Shown one piece after another: positions 34,032 to 43,100 of a DNA stretch of 64,000 nt. Both the position numbers and the translations under genes were made by a program. The DNA comes from VXNE01 sp965205735 (GTDB lineage Bacteria; Pseudomonadota; Gammaproteobacteria; Pseudomonadales; Azotimanducaceae): positions 1,736,001-1,800,000 of the forward strand of contig OZ242179.1 of assembly GCA_965205735.1 (NCBI GenBank), given 5' to 3'. Under the pieces are notes generated by a model. The model ran no database searches and was not told where the DNA came from. It saw only the letters and a list, made by a program, of their open reading frames with translations. Numbering within the stretch: the first letter of the stretch is position 1; each line of letters begins with the position of its first letter.

Positions 34032-34751
34032 ATGCGGTCTCAACCTGAGCACGGCCCCGAAGCACAGATGCGCAGTGGCGCTACCCGACAACCCGATGGC
34101 TCCCCGCTCGCAGCCGGCCAGCGGCTAACGCGAGTTGAGTTCGAAAGGCGCTACGCCCTGTGCCCCACCATCAAGAAGGCGGAACTGATCGAGGGGATCG
34201 TGCGGATGCCGTCCCCGGTGCGCTACGATGTTCACGGGAAGCCGCACGCTGCGATCCTTGGCCCCATGTTCGTATACGCCGCGCACACCCCCGGCGTGGG
34301 CGTCGCCGACAACACCACGGTGCGCCTCGATCCTGACAACGAGCCACAACCGGATGTGCTGTTGCGGGTCGAGTCGCCATCGCTTCGGCAATCGGTGCTC
34401 GATGCCGACGGCTACATTCAGGATGCGCCCGAGCTCGTCGCGGAAGTAGCGGCAACCAGCGCCTCTTACGATCTGCACGATAAACTCCTCGTCTACCAAC
34501 GCAATGGAGTCCGCGAGTACATCGTGTGGCGGACACGCGAGCACCACATAGACTGGTTTGAACTGGGGGAAGGCAGGTACCAGCCGCTACCCGCGGACCC
34601 CGATGGCGTGATCCATAGCCGGGTATTTCCCGGCTTGCGCATCGCTGTAACGGCCCTGCTCGAGGGAGACATCGCTACCGTCTTGGCGAAGGTGCGGGAG
34701 GGCCTTCGCAGCCCGGAACATCGCGAGTTCGTGACGCGCTTGGGCGGATAG
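34032..34751 (+). CDS. Uma2 family (DUF820) putative endonuclease
   Basis: This 239-residue protein has the Uma2/PD-(D/E)xK restriction-like fold signature: KKAELIEGIVRMPSPV, NEPQPDVLLRVES, ELVAEVAATSASYDLHDKL and YQRNGVREYIVWRTRE, with the expected acidic residues and lysine. Uma2 proteins are common in cyanobacteria and some others, often many per genome; their biological role is unclear. TATAAT at 34020-34025 lies just ahead of ATG 34032, so the mRNA could be nearly leaderless. It interrupts the usual pilQ-aroK junction together with two miniature elements. Confidence 0.85.
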   Translation: MRSQPEHGPEAQMRSGATRQPDGSPLAAGQRLTRVEFERRYALCPTIKKAELIEGIVRMPSPVRYDVHGKPHAAILGPMFVYAAHTPGVGVADNTTVRLDPDNEPQPDVLLRVESPSLRQSVLDADGYIQDAPELVAEVAATSASYDLHDKLLVYQRNGVREYIVWRTREHHIDWFELGEGRYQPLPADPDGVIHSRVFPGLRIAVTALLEGDIATVLAKVREGLRSPEHREFVTRLGG

Positions 34752-34853
34752 CGGGGCGACACCCAAAGAGTTTCCCATGTCGGCGAGTGGCCGACGCAAC
34801 GCGACGCCATCCCCGACGCGCTACACTATCCATCAAACCCGCTGGTCCCGCCC

Positions 34854-35366
34854 ATGGCCAACCGCAACGTCTTTCTCATCGGGATGATGGCTTCCGGCAA
34901 GAGCACTGTCGGCCGACACCTCGCGAAGGCGCTCAAGCTCGACTTCGTCGATAGCGACAGGGTCATCGAGAAGCGCGCCGGGGCAGACATTCCGTGGATC
35001 TTCGATATCGAGGGAGAGGAGAAATTCCGCGACCGGGAAGAAGCGGTCATCGAAGACCTCACACGACGGCGGGGCGTCGTGATCGCCACCGGCGGAGGTG
35101 CCGTGCTGCGGGAAGTCAACCGACGCCGGCTTTCCGAACGGGGCACGGTGGTCTACTTGAACGCGCCGTTCGAATCTCTGGTGTCGCGCGCGCGCGCCAA
35201 CACGCGCCGGCCGCTTCTCACGGGCGCGGACGCGCGGGAAAGGCTTGCCGAACTCATGGGCCAGCGCGGCGACCTCTACGCGCAGATGGCAGACATCGAA
35301 ATCCGTACGGATGACCGTTCGCCCCGGGTGATAGCCGAACGGGTCGTCGCCGCATTGGAGGCTTGA
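34854..35366 (+). CDS. aroK: Shikimate kinase
   Basis: This 170-residue kinase phosphorylates shikimate at the 3-hydroxyl in chorismate synthesis. It has the Walker A GMMASGKST, the shikimate-binding DFVDSDRVIEKRAG and ATGGGAVLRE, and the lid arginine region ARANTRRPLLTG. It starts at ATG 34854; aroB begins six bases after its stop. In many gammaproteobacteria aroK directly follows pilQ; here about 1.4 kb of mobile sequence and a Uma2 gene intervene. Confidence 0.97.
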   Translation: MANRNVFLIGMMASGKSTVGRHLAKALKLDFVDSDRVIEKRAGADIPWIFDIEGEEKFRDREEAVIEDLTRRRGVVIATGGGAVLREVNRRRLSERGTVVYLNAPFESLVSRARANTRRPLLTGADARERLAELMGQRGDLYAQMADIEIRTDDRSPRVIAERVVAALEA

Positions 35367-35372
35367 GCGAAG

Positions 35373-36470
35373 GTGGACGCACTCACCAACCTGGTCGTCG
35401 ATCTCGGCGAACGCAGCTACCCGATTCGGATCGGTCACGGACTGCTCGGGCGTCCCGGACTGCTCGACGAATACATTCCGGGCAAACAGGTATTCATCGT
35501 CACCAACGAAGCGGTCAGGGACCGCTATCTGGACCCGTTGCTATCGAGCCTCCCATCGGTGGCGGCGGATTGCACGTGCATCGGCGACGGCGAGGCGTTC
35601 AAGACGCTGGACACCTACGCAATGCTCATGGACAGGCTCATCGCGGGCGGCCACAACCGCACGACTGTCATCATCGCTCTCGGTGGCGGCGTTATCGGCG
35701 ACGTCGCCGGCTTTGTCGCCGCCACGTACCAACGCGGCGTTGCGTTCATCCAGGTGCCGACAACCCTGTTGGCCCTGGTGGATTCATCCGTGGGCGGCAA
35801 GACCGCCGTCAACCACCCCCGAGGCAAGAACCTTATCGGCGCGTTCTATCAGCCGGATTGCGTGATCGCGGACATCGGCACACTGGAAACGCTGCCGCCG
35901 CGCGAACTCAAGTCGGGGCTCGCCGAGGTCATCAAGTACGGCGTCATCTACGACGCTGCTTTCTTCGATTGGCTGACCGTCAACCTCGAACGTCTGCTTG
36001 CCCTCGACGCGGAGGCGCTTGTCTATGCGATAGCGAAGTCCTGCCGGATCAAGGCTGCCGTGGTGCAGACCGACGAGCGCGAAACCGGCGTGCGGGCCAT
36101 CCTGAATTTCGGCCACACCTTCGGTCACGCGCTGGAGTCCCTGACCGGCTACGAGCAACTGTTGCACGGCGAAGCGGTGGCGATCGGCATGGTCATGGCG
36201 GCGGACCTGTCGTCCCGCTGGGGAAAACTGCCACGCGAACAGGCAATGCGAATCAAGGACCTGATCGCCCGCGCGGGCTTGCCGGTGACGCCGCCGCCGT
36301 TATCCGCCGACGCCATGCTGGAAACCATGGGCATGGACAAGAAGGTCGTCGATGGACGCATCCGCCTCGTGCTGACGGATGCAATCGGCATGGCGGCGTT
36401 GACGGATCAAGCGCCCCCGGACGCGATTCGGGCGACCCTCGGAGCGGGTGACGCTCTCTGCGCAGGGTGA
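35373..36470 (+). CDS. aroB: 3-dehydroquinate synthase
   Basis: This 365-residue NAD- and zinc-dependent enzyme converts DAHP to 3-dehydroquinate. It shows the NAD-binding GGGVIGDVAGFVAATYQRG, the VPTTLLALVDSSVGGKTAVN motif, GLAEVIKYGVI, and zinc ligands in LNFGHTFGHALE and LLHGEAVAIGM. GTG 35373 is the start. It is in an operon with aroK. A CTAG-bounded miniature element lies between its 3' end and the convergent EF-G paralogue. Confidence 0.97.
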   Translation: MDALTNLVVDLGERSYPIRIGHGLLGRPGLLDEYIPGKQVFIVTNEAVRDRYLDPLLSSLPSVAADCTCIGDGEAFKTLDTYAMLMDRLIAGGHNRTTVIIALGGGVIGDVAGFVAATYQRGVAFIQVPTTLLALVDSSVGGKTAVNHPRGKNLIGAFYQPDCVIADIGTLETLPPRELKSGLAEVIKYGVIYDAAFFDWLTVNLERLLALDAEALVYAIAKSCRIKAAVVQTDERETGVRAILNFGHTFGHALESLTGYEQLLHGEAVAIGMVMAADLSSRWGKLPREQAMRIKDLIARAGLPVTPPPLSADAMLETMGMDKKVVDGRIRLVLTDAIGMAALTDQAPPDAIRATLGAGDALCAG

Positions 36471-36503
36471 CCGAAGTCGCGCAAGACCTCGGTTCCCCGA
36501 AAG

Positions 36504-36590
36504 CTAGCGCCACAAAATCCGTCGCCCTGGCGGGCGCCGTGTTTTGCCCTCGCCGCGCCCTCGCGGCCCTTGGTGAAATATCCGCGCTAG
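36504..36590 (+). repeat. CTAG-bounded miniature element, copy 5
   Basis: This 87-bp element begins CTAGCGCCACAAAATCCG, has a hairpin-prone centre (CAAAA ... GCCCTGGCGGGC ... TTTTG), and ends CCCTTGGTGAAATATCCG then CGCTAG. The left half matches copy 2 and the sequence near 49402; the right end matches the termini of copy 3. The right CTAG contains the stop codon of the EF-G paralogue on the opposite strand. Confidence 0.8.
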
Positions 36591-38626
36591 TCGTCCTCGT
36601 GCCGAAATTCGCTGACGAGCGCCGCCTGATCCGTCGCCGGCATTTGCGCATAGTGGCTGAATGCCATGCTGAAAGCGCCCTCGCCGCCCGAGAGCGACTT
36701 CAGCCGCGAGTGATAGCCCTGCACTTCCTTCAGCGGCGCCTGTCCCGAAATCTCCGCGCGTCCGCCTGACAGACCGTTGGTGCCCTTGATCGAGCCCCGC
36801 ATGCTCGACAGGTCGCCCGCGACATCGCCCAGGCAGTAATCGGGAACCGTCACTGTGATGTCGACGATCGGTTCCATGACGATGGGCCTCGCGGCACGCA
36901 CGGCGTCGATGAACGCCCGCTTGCCCGCCTGCACGAAAGCGATCTCTTTCGAATCCACCGAGTGGTGCTTGCCGTCGTGGACGGTGACCCGAACATCCTG
37001 CAACGGGTGGCCCGAGATGGCGCCCCCGGCGATGACTTCGCGCACGCCCTTTTCCACTGCGGGGATGAACTGCGACGGAATGACGCCGCCCACCACCCCG
37101 TTGACGAATTCGAAACCCTCGCCCCGGGGCAGTGGTTCGACCCGCAGGAATACTTCGCCGAATTGCCCCGCGCCGCCGGTCTGCTTCTTGTGCCGGTGGT
37201 GGCCCTCGGCCTTGCCCATGATGGTCTCGCGATAGGCGATGGAGGGAAGCGATGTCTTCACCGCGATGCCGTACTTGTCCGCCACTTCGTCGAGAGTGAT
37301 GCGCAGATGCAGTTCGCCGATGCCGCGCAAGACCGTTTCGTTCATCGACGCGATCTGCTCCAGGCGCAAGGAGGGATCTTCGGCGCACAGCGTCGATACC
37401 GCCTCGTTGACCTTCTGCGCTTCCGCGTCGGATTCCGCAGCGATCGCGCGTCCGTACATGGGCTCCGGCAGCGGCAAGGATCGCAAGTGGATGCCGTCTT
37501 CGCCGCGAGCGTCATGCAGGACGGCGTCGAACTTCATGTCCTCCGCCCGGGGAATCGCGCAGATATCGCCGGGAATCACCGTTTCCACCTCGCTTTGCTC
37601 GGCGCCATTGAGTTTCAGCAAGTGACCGATTTTGAACGGCTTGCGCCCGCCCCCGATGAAGACCTGCCCGCCGCGACGCACGGTGCCCTGGTGGCTACGG
37701 ACTGTCGCCATGCGCCCCCGGAACGGATCGATGTCAATTTTGACGACGTGGGCGACCGCGTGCAGCGCCGGGTCCGGGGCGATTGGGGCCGGTGGCGCAT
37801 CTTCGCCTTCGCCCTGCACGAAAGCTGGCGGGTTGCCTTCCTTGGGACTCGGCATGAAGCGCTCGAATATGTCGAGCAATTCCGGCACGCCGGCACCGGT
37901 GATTGCCGAAGCGAAACACATCGGCACCAGGTGCCCTTCGCGCAACGCCGTTTCGAAGGGTTCGTGAAGCTGGTCCGGCGCGACTTCGCCCTGTTCCAGG
38001 TATAGCTCCATCAAGTCATCGTCGACTTCGACCACCTGGTCGACAATCTGCTCGTGGGCGGTTTCCGCCGAGCCGAAGTCCGGGTCAGCGCCATTCGCCT
38101 CGAAGAAGACATCGACCACCTTCGTTCCGCCTTCCGCGGGCAAATTGATCGGAAGGCACTGCGAGCCAAACGCCGCCTGGATTTGCTCCACGACGGTCCC
38201 GGCATCGACGTTGGGGACGTCGATCTTGTTCACCACGATCATCCGGCACAGGCCCTGCGCTTCGGCGGCGTCCATGAACTGCTGGGTCATCGGCTCGATG
38301 CCAGCCCCTGCATCGACGACCACCGCCACGGTTTCCACGGCCGGCAGCACCGACAATGTCCTTCCCTGGAAATCGGGATATCCGGGGGTGTCGACGAGGT
38401 TGACGTGTACGCCGCCGTGATCGAGGTGACAGAAGGTGGCGTGCAGCGAGTGTTTCAGCTCCCTTTCGCGGGGATCGAAGTCGGAGACGGTGTCGCCGTT
38501 GTCCACGGATCCCCTGTTCGCGATCTTGCCCGCCGCATGCAGCAACGCTTCGTTCAGTTCGGTCTTGCCGGCGCCGGCGTGTCCAACCAGCGCGATGTTG
38601 CGGATATCTTCCGTGGAATACGCCAC
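36587..38626 (-). CDS. Elongation factor G-like GTPase (FusA paralogue)
   Basis: This 679-residue protein has EF-G domains I-V: GTPase motifs GHAGAGKT, LVDTPGYPDF, VVNKIDVPN; domain II (HVVKIDIDPFRGRMATVR); and domain IV (GHHRHKKQTGGAGQFGEVFL). The RGITI switch found in canonical EF-G (ERGITI) is replaced by ERELKHSLHATF, as in the EF-G-like group whose role is not fully known. Start GTG 38626. It is not the main translocase; a separate fusA would be expected elsewhere. Its stop lies in a CTAG that bounds a miniature element. Confidence 0.88.
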   Translation of the reverse strand: MAYSTEDIRNIALVGHAGAGKTELNEALLHAAGKIANRGSVDNGDTVSDFDPRERELKHSLHATFCHLDHGGVHVNLVDTPGYPDFQGRTLSVLPAVETVAVVVDAGAGIEPMTQQFMDAAEAQGLCRMIVVNKIDVPNVDAGTVVEQIQAAFGSQCLPINLPAEGGTKVVDVFFEANGADPDFGSAETAHEQIVDQVVEVDDDLMELYLEQGEVAPDQLHEPFETALREGHLVPMCFASAITGAGVPELLDIFERFMPSPKEGNPPAFVQGEGEDAPPAPIAPDPALHAVAHVVKIDIDPFRGRMATVRSHQGTVRRGGQVFIGGGRKPFKIGHLLKLNGAEQSEVETVIPGDICAIPRAEDMKFDAVLHDARGEDGIHLRSLPLPEPMYGRAIAAESDAEAQKVNEAVSTLCAEDPSLRLEQIASMNETVLRGIGELHLRITLDEVADKYGIAVKTSLPSIAYRETIMGKAEGHHRHKKQTGGAGQFGEVFLRVEPLPRGEGFEFVNGVVGGVIPSQFIPAVEKGVREVIAGGAISGHPLQDVRVTVHDGKHHSVDSKEIAFVQAGKRAFIDAVRAARPIVMEPIVDITVTVPDYCLGDVAGDLSSMRGSIKGTNGLSGGRAEISGQAPLKEVQGYHSRLKSLSGGEGAFSMAFSHYAQMPATDQAALVSEFRHEDD

Positions 38627-38702
38627 TTCAAGCCCTCCTTTCGATCACACCACGGCGAATATAAACCGAAAACGGTTCTCGCCATCACGTTTTTGTCACG
38701 GG

Positions 38703-40166
38703 TTACGGCAGCAGCGTCGATCCGGTCAGAAACCGGTCTATTTCGCGGGCCGCCTCCCGGCCCTCGTTGATCGCCCGGACCACGAGGGATTGGCCGCCGC
38801 GACAATCGCCAGCCGCAAACACCCCATCCCGGTTCGTTTTGTGCACGCCTTTCTCAGCCCGATAGTTCGAGCGCTGGTCGTATACGACACCGAGACGTTC
38901 CGACACGGCGTGTTCCGGACCGAGAAAGCCCATGGCGAGGAACACGAGCTGCGCTTCCCACACGCGCTCGGTCCCTTCGAGGTCGCGGAACCTTCCGTCT
39001 TCCAGCGCGACATCGACGGTGCGCATGCCCGCGAGGCCACCGTTGCCATCGTCAGTGAACTCCACCGTATTGATGCAGTAGAGCCGGGGGTCGTCGCCGA
39101 ACTTGGCGGCGGACTCCTGGTGCGCGTAGTCGACGCGCAGAATGTTCGGATAGAGCGGCCAGGGGTTGTTCGGCGCGCGCTGCGGCGGGGCCGAGGGGAA
39201 TAGTTCGAAGTTACGGAGCGACTTGCATCCGTGCCGCATCGCGGTGCCGATGCAATCCGCTCCCGTGTCGCCGCCGCCGATGACCACGACATCCTTGCCT
39301 TTGGCAGAGATGAAATTGCGGTCGGCCAAGTTCGAATCGAGCAGGCTCCGGGTATTGGCGGCAAGGAATTCCATGGCGAAGTGCACGCCGTCCAGTTCCC
39401 GGCCCGGCACCGGCAGATTCCGGGGTACCGTGGCACCGGTGGATAGCAGCAAGGCGTCGGACGCTTCCAGCAACGCCTCGGCATCGATGCCGCCGTTGGT
39501 ACCGTCCCCGATATCGGCGTTGGTGACGAACTCGATCCCTTCCTCGCGCATCAGGGCGAGGCGCCGTTGGACGATGCGTACCTTCTCGAGTTTCATGTTC
39601 GGAATGCCGTAGGTGAGCAGCCCCCCGATGCGGTCTGCCCGCTCGTACACGGTCACCTTGTGTCCAGCCTGGTTGAGTTGCGCGGCGGCGGACAGGCCGG
39701 CGGGACCCGAGCCGACAATAGCCACCGTCTTGCCCGTGCGCGTCTTCGGCGGCATTGGCACGACCCAGCCTTCCTTGAAGCCCCGGTCGATGATCGCCAT
39801 CTCGATGTTCTTGATGGTCACGGCGGGATCGGTGATGCCCAGCACGCACGCGCCTTCGCAGGGCGCCGGACATACGCGTCCGGTGAACTCCGGAAAGTTG
39901 TTGGTCTTGTGCAGTCGGTCGAGGGCTTCGCGCCAGTGCCCGCGATAGACGAGGTCGTTCCATTCGGGGATCAGGTTATGGATCGGGCAGCCCTCTCCGG
40001 ACTGACAGAACGGCACGCCGCAATCCATGCAGCGGGCACCCTGGGTTTCCAGCTGAGGGACATCGTGCTCCGTGTAGATTTCACGGAAGTCGAGGATGCG
40101 CGCAGCGGCGTCGCGGTAGGGTTCCGCGACGCGCTCGAATTCCATGAACCCCGTCGTCTTGCCCAT
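38703..40166 (-). CDS. gltD: Glutamate synthase (NADPH) small subunit
   Basis: This 487-residue protein has N-terminal iron-sulfur cysteines (CMDCGVPFCQSGEGCPIHNL; GRVCPAPCEGACVLG), a FAD/NAD Rossmann motif VAIVGSGPAGLSAAAQL, and the second nucleotide fold VVVIGGGDTGADCIGTAMR. It passes electrons from NADPH to the large subunit. It lies 11 bases downstream of gltB in one operon. In Pseudomonas gltBD also follows aroB, but here the operon is on the opposite strand. Confidence 0.97.
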   Translation of the reverse strand: MGKTTGFMEFERVAEPYRDAAARILDFREIYTEHDVPQLETQGARCMDCGVPFCQSGEGCPIHNLIPEWNDLVYRGHWREALDRLHKTNNFPEFTGRVCPAPCEGACVLGITDPAVTIKNIEMAIIDRGFKEGWVVPMPPKTRTGKTVAIVGSGPAGLSAAAQLNQAGHKVTVYERADRIGGLLTYGIPNMKLEKVRIVQRRLALMREEGIEFVTNADIGDGTNGGIDAEALLEASDALLLSTGATVPRNLPVPGRELDGVHFAMEFLAANTRSLLDSNLADRNFISAKGKDVVVIGGGDTGADCIGTAMRHGCKSLRNFELFPSAPPQRAPNNPWPLYPNILRVDYAHQESAAKFGDDPRLYCINTVEFTDDGNGGLAGMRTVDVALEDGRFRDLEGTERVWEAQLVFLAMGFLGPEHAVSERLGVVYDQRSNYRAEKGVHKTNRDGVFAAGDCRGGQSLVVRAINEGREAAREIDRFLTGSTLLP

Positions 40167-40177
40167 CGCCGTTGTCG

Positions 40178-43100
40178 CTACCCGCCGGCGGCGGCTTGAC
40201 CCAGTTCGAGTTCTCTCTCTTGCAGAACACGCTTGTAGTCGATGGGCATCACGCGCACGAAATGGCTCAAATTGCCGCGCCAGTCCCGCAGTATCCGGGC
40301 AGCCACGGGGGAATCCGTCAATTCGGCGTGCCGCGTGATCAGGTATTCAAGTTCCGCCGCCTCGGTCGCATCTTCAACGATCTCAAGTTCGACCATCTCC
40401 GGATTGCACAACGCGTCGAAACCGCGCCCCGGATCCCACACATAGGCGATCCCGCCGCTCATCCCGGCGGCGAAGTTTCGTCCCGTGGGACCGAGGATCA
40501 CCGCGCGACCGCCGGTCATGTATTCGCAGCCGTGGTCTCCGACGCCCTCGATGACCGCGCGGGCGCCCGAATTGCGCACGCAGAAACGCTCGGCGGCAAT
40601 GCCTCTGAAGAAGCACTCGCCACCTGTCGCGCCGTACAGCGCGACGTTGCCGATCAACACCTGCCGTTCGGCTTCGAATCGACTCGACTTCGGCGGATAG
40701 ATGATGAGCCGGCCGCCGCTAAGGCCCTTGCCGACATAGTCGTTGGCGTCGCCCTCCACTTCCAACGTCACGCCCCGTGCCAGCCAGGCGCCGAAACTCT
40801 GGCCCGCGCTGCCTTCGAACTTGAAGTGAATGGTCCCGTCGGGAAGCATTCTGGGCCCCGCGCGCTTGACGATTTCGTGGGACAGCATGCCGCCGACGAC
40901 ACGGTTGACGTTCTGGATCGGCATTTCTGCGCGCACTTTCTCGCCTCGGTCGAGGGCGGGTTCCGCCAGGCGGATGAGCTCGTTGTCGAGCGCGGCGTCG
41001 AGTCCGTGGTCCTGCTTGTGGATCGCGTAGACGCCGAGGCAGTTCTCCGGCTCCTGGGCCGGCGCCAGGATTTCCGACAGGTCCAAGCCTTCGGATTTCC
41101 AATGGCGCACCGCCGTATCCACATCCAGGGCATCCACGCGCCCGATCATGTCGTTGACCGTCTTGAACCCCAGGTCCGCCATGATGGCCCGCAGCTCTTC
41201 GGCGACCATGAACAGGTAGTTCACGACGTGCTCCGGCGCGCCGGCGAACTTGGCTCTGAGCACCGGGTCCTGGGTTGCGATCCCCACCGGACAGGTATTG
41301 AGATGGCACTTGCGCATCATGACGCAGCCGAGGACGACAAGCGGCGCCGTCGCAAAGCCGAACTCCTCCGCTCCCAACAGCACCGCAATGGCGACATCGC
41401 GACCGGTCTTGAGTTGCCCGTCGGTCTGCAGCACGACACGGGACCGGAGGTTATTCATCACCAGGGTCTGATGCGTCTCGGCGAGGCCGAGTTCCCACGG
41501 CACGCCGGCGTGTTTGATGGATGTGAGCGGCGATGCACCGGTGCCGCCGGTGTCGCCGGCGATCACCAAGTGGTCGGAGCGCGCCTTGGTTACCCCGGCC
41601 GCCACAGTCCCGACACCGACCTCGGCGCCGAGCTTCACGCTGATGCGCGCCTCGGGGTTCGCGTTCTTGAGGTCATGGATGAGCTGGGCCATGTCCTCGA
41701 TAGAGTAGATATCGTGATGCGGCGGCGGGCTGATCAAGCCGACGCCCGGCGTCGAATGGCGGATCCCCGCGATGAAGTCGTCCACCTTCCGCCCGGGCAG
41801 TTCCCCGCCCTCTCCGGGCTTCGCGCCCTGGACGATCTTGATCTGCAACTCGTCCGCGTTGGTCAGGTACTCGATAGTTACTCCGAAACGGCCGCTTGCC
41901 ACCTGCTTGATGGCGGACCGCCTGGAGTCACCGTTCGGCAGCGGCGCGTAGCGCGCCGCGTCCTCTCCGCCCTCGCCGGTATTAGACTTGCCGCCCATGC
42001 GGTTCATGGCGACGGCCAGCGATTCGTGCGCCTCCTTCGAGATCGATCCGAAACTCATGGCACCGGTCGCGAACCGCTTGACGATCGCGCTTGCCGGTTC
42101 CACCTCGTCGATATCGAGGGATGCGCCGCCGACGCCGGATTTGAATCGCAGCAAACCGCGCAACGTGCTGCGGCGCGTGCTCTCTTCGTTCACGTGCTCG
42201 GCGAAGCGCCGGTACGCCTCGGAACTGTTGCTGCGCGCGGCGAACTGCAGGTTGGCGACGGCGTCCGGATCCCACATGTGCGTGTCCCCGCCGCGACGCC
42301 AGTGGAAGTCGCCGGGATTTGGCAGGACCGGCAGCGCGACGATGTCTCGCGGCGGAAATCCGATGGCGTGGCGGCGCTGCATCTCCTCCGCCAGGACTTC
42401 GAAACCGACCCCGCGCACGCGGCTCGCGGTACCCGCGAAACAGCGTTCCACGACGTCTTCGTTGAGTCCCACCGCCTCGAAAATCTGCGCGCCCTTGTAG
42501 GATTGAAGCGTCGAGATACCCATCTTGGCCATCACTTTCATCATGCCCTTGGCCACACCCTTGCGGTAGGCGGTGACCACGTCCGCATCGTTCGCGATGT
42601 GCGCCGACCCGCTGAGATAGCCCTTGCGCCGGGCGTCCCACAAGGACTCGAACGCAAGATAGGGATTGATCCCGTCCGCGCCGTAGCCGATGAGCAGGCA
42701 GTGGTGGTGGACCTCGCGCGCCTCCCCGGTCTCCACCAGGATGCCGATGCGCGTGCGCGCATGTTCGCGCACAAGGTGATGGTGGACCGCGCCGACGGCC
42801 GCCAGGGCGCTGATCGGGACCCGTTCCGCGCTGATCGCGCGGTCCGACAGTATGACGAGGCTGTAGCCGTCCGCGATGGCCTGGCTCGCTTCCGCCGAGA
42901 TACGGTCGAAAGCCTCGAGCAGCCCGCGCTTGCCGGAACCCAAGGGGAAGGTGATGTCGATCTCCCTGGACCGCCATCCCCGGTGGTGCATCCCCTTGAG
43001 CGTCGCCAATTCTTCGTTCGACAGGATCGGATGCGGTATGCGCAGCCGATGGGCGTGGCCTTCCTTCGCCTCGAGCAGGTTGCGCTCGGGGCCGATGTAG

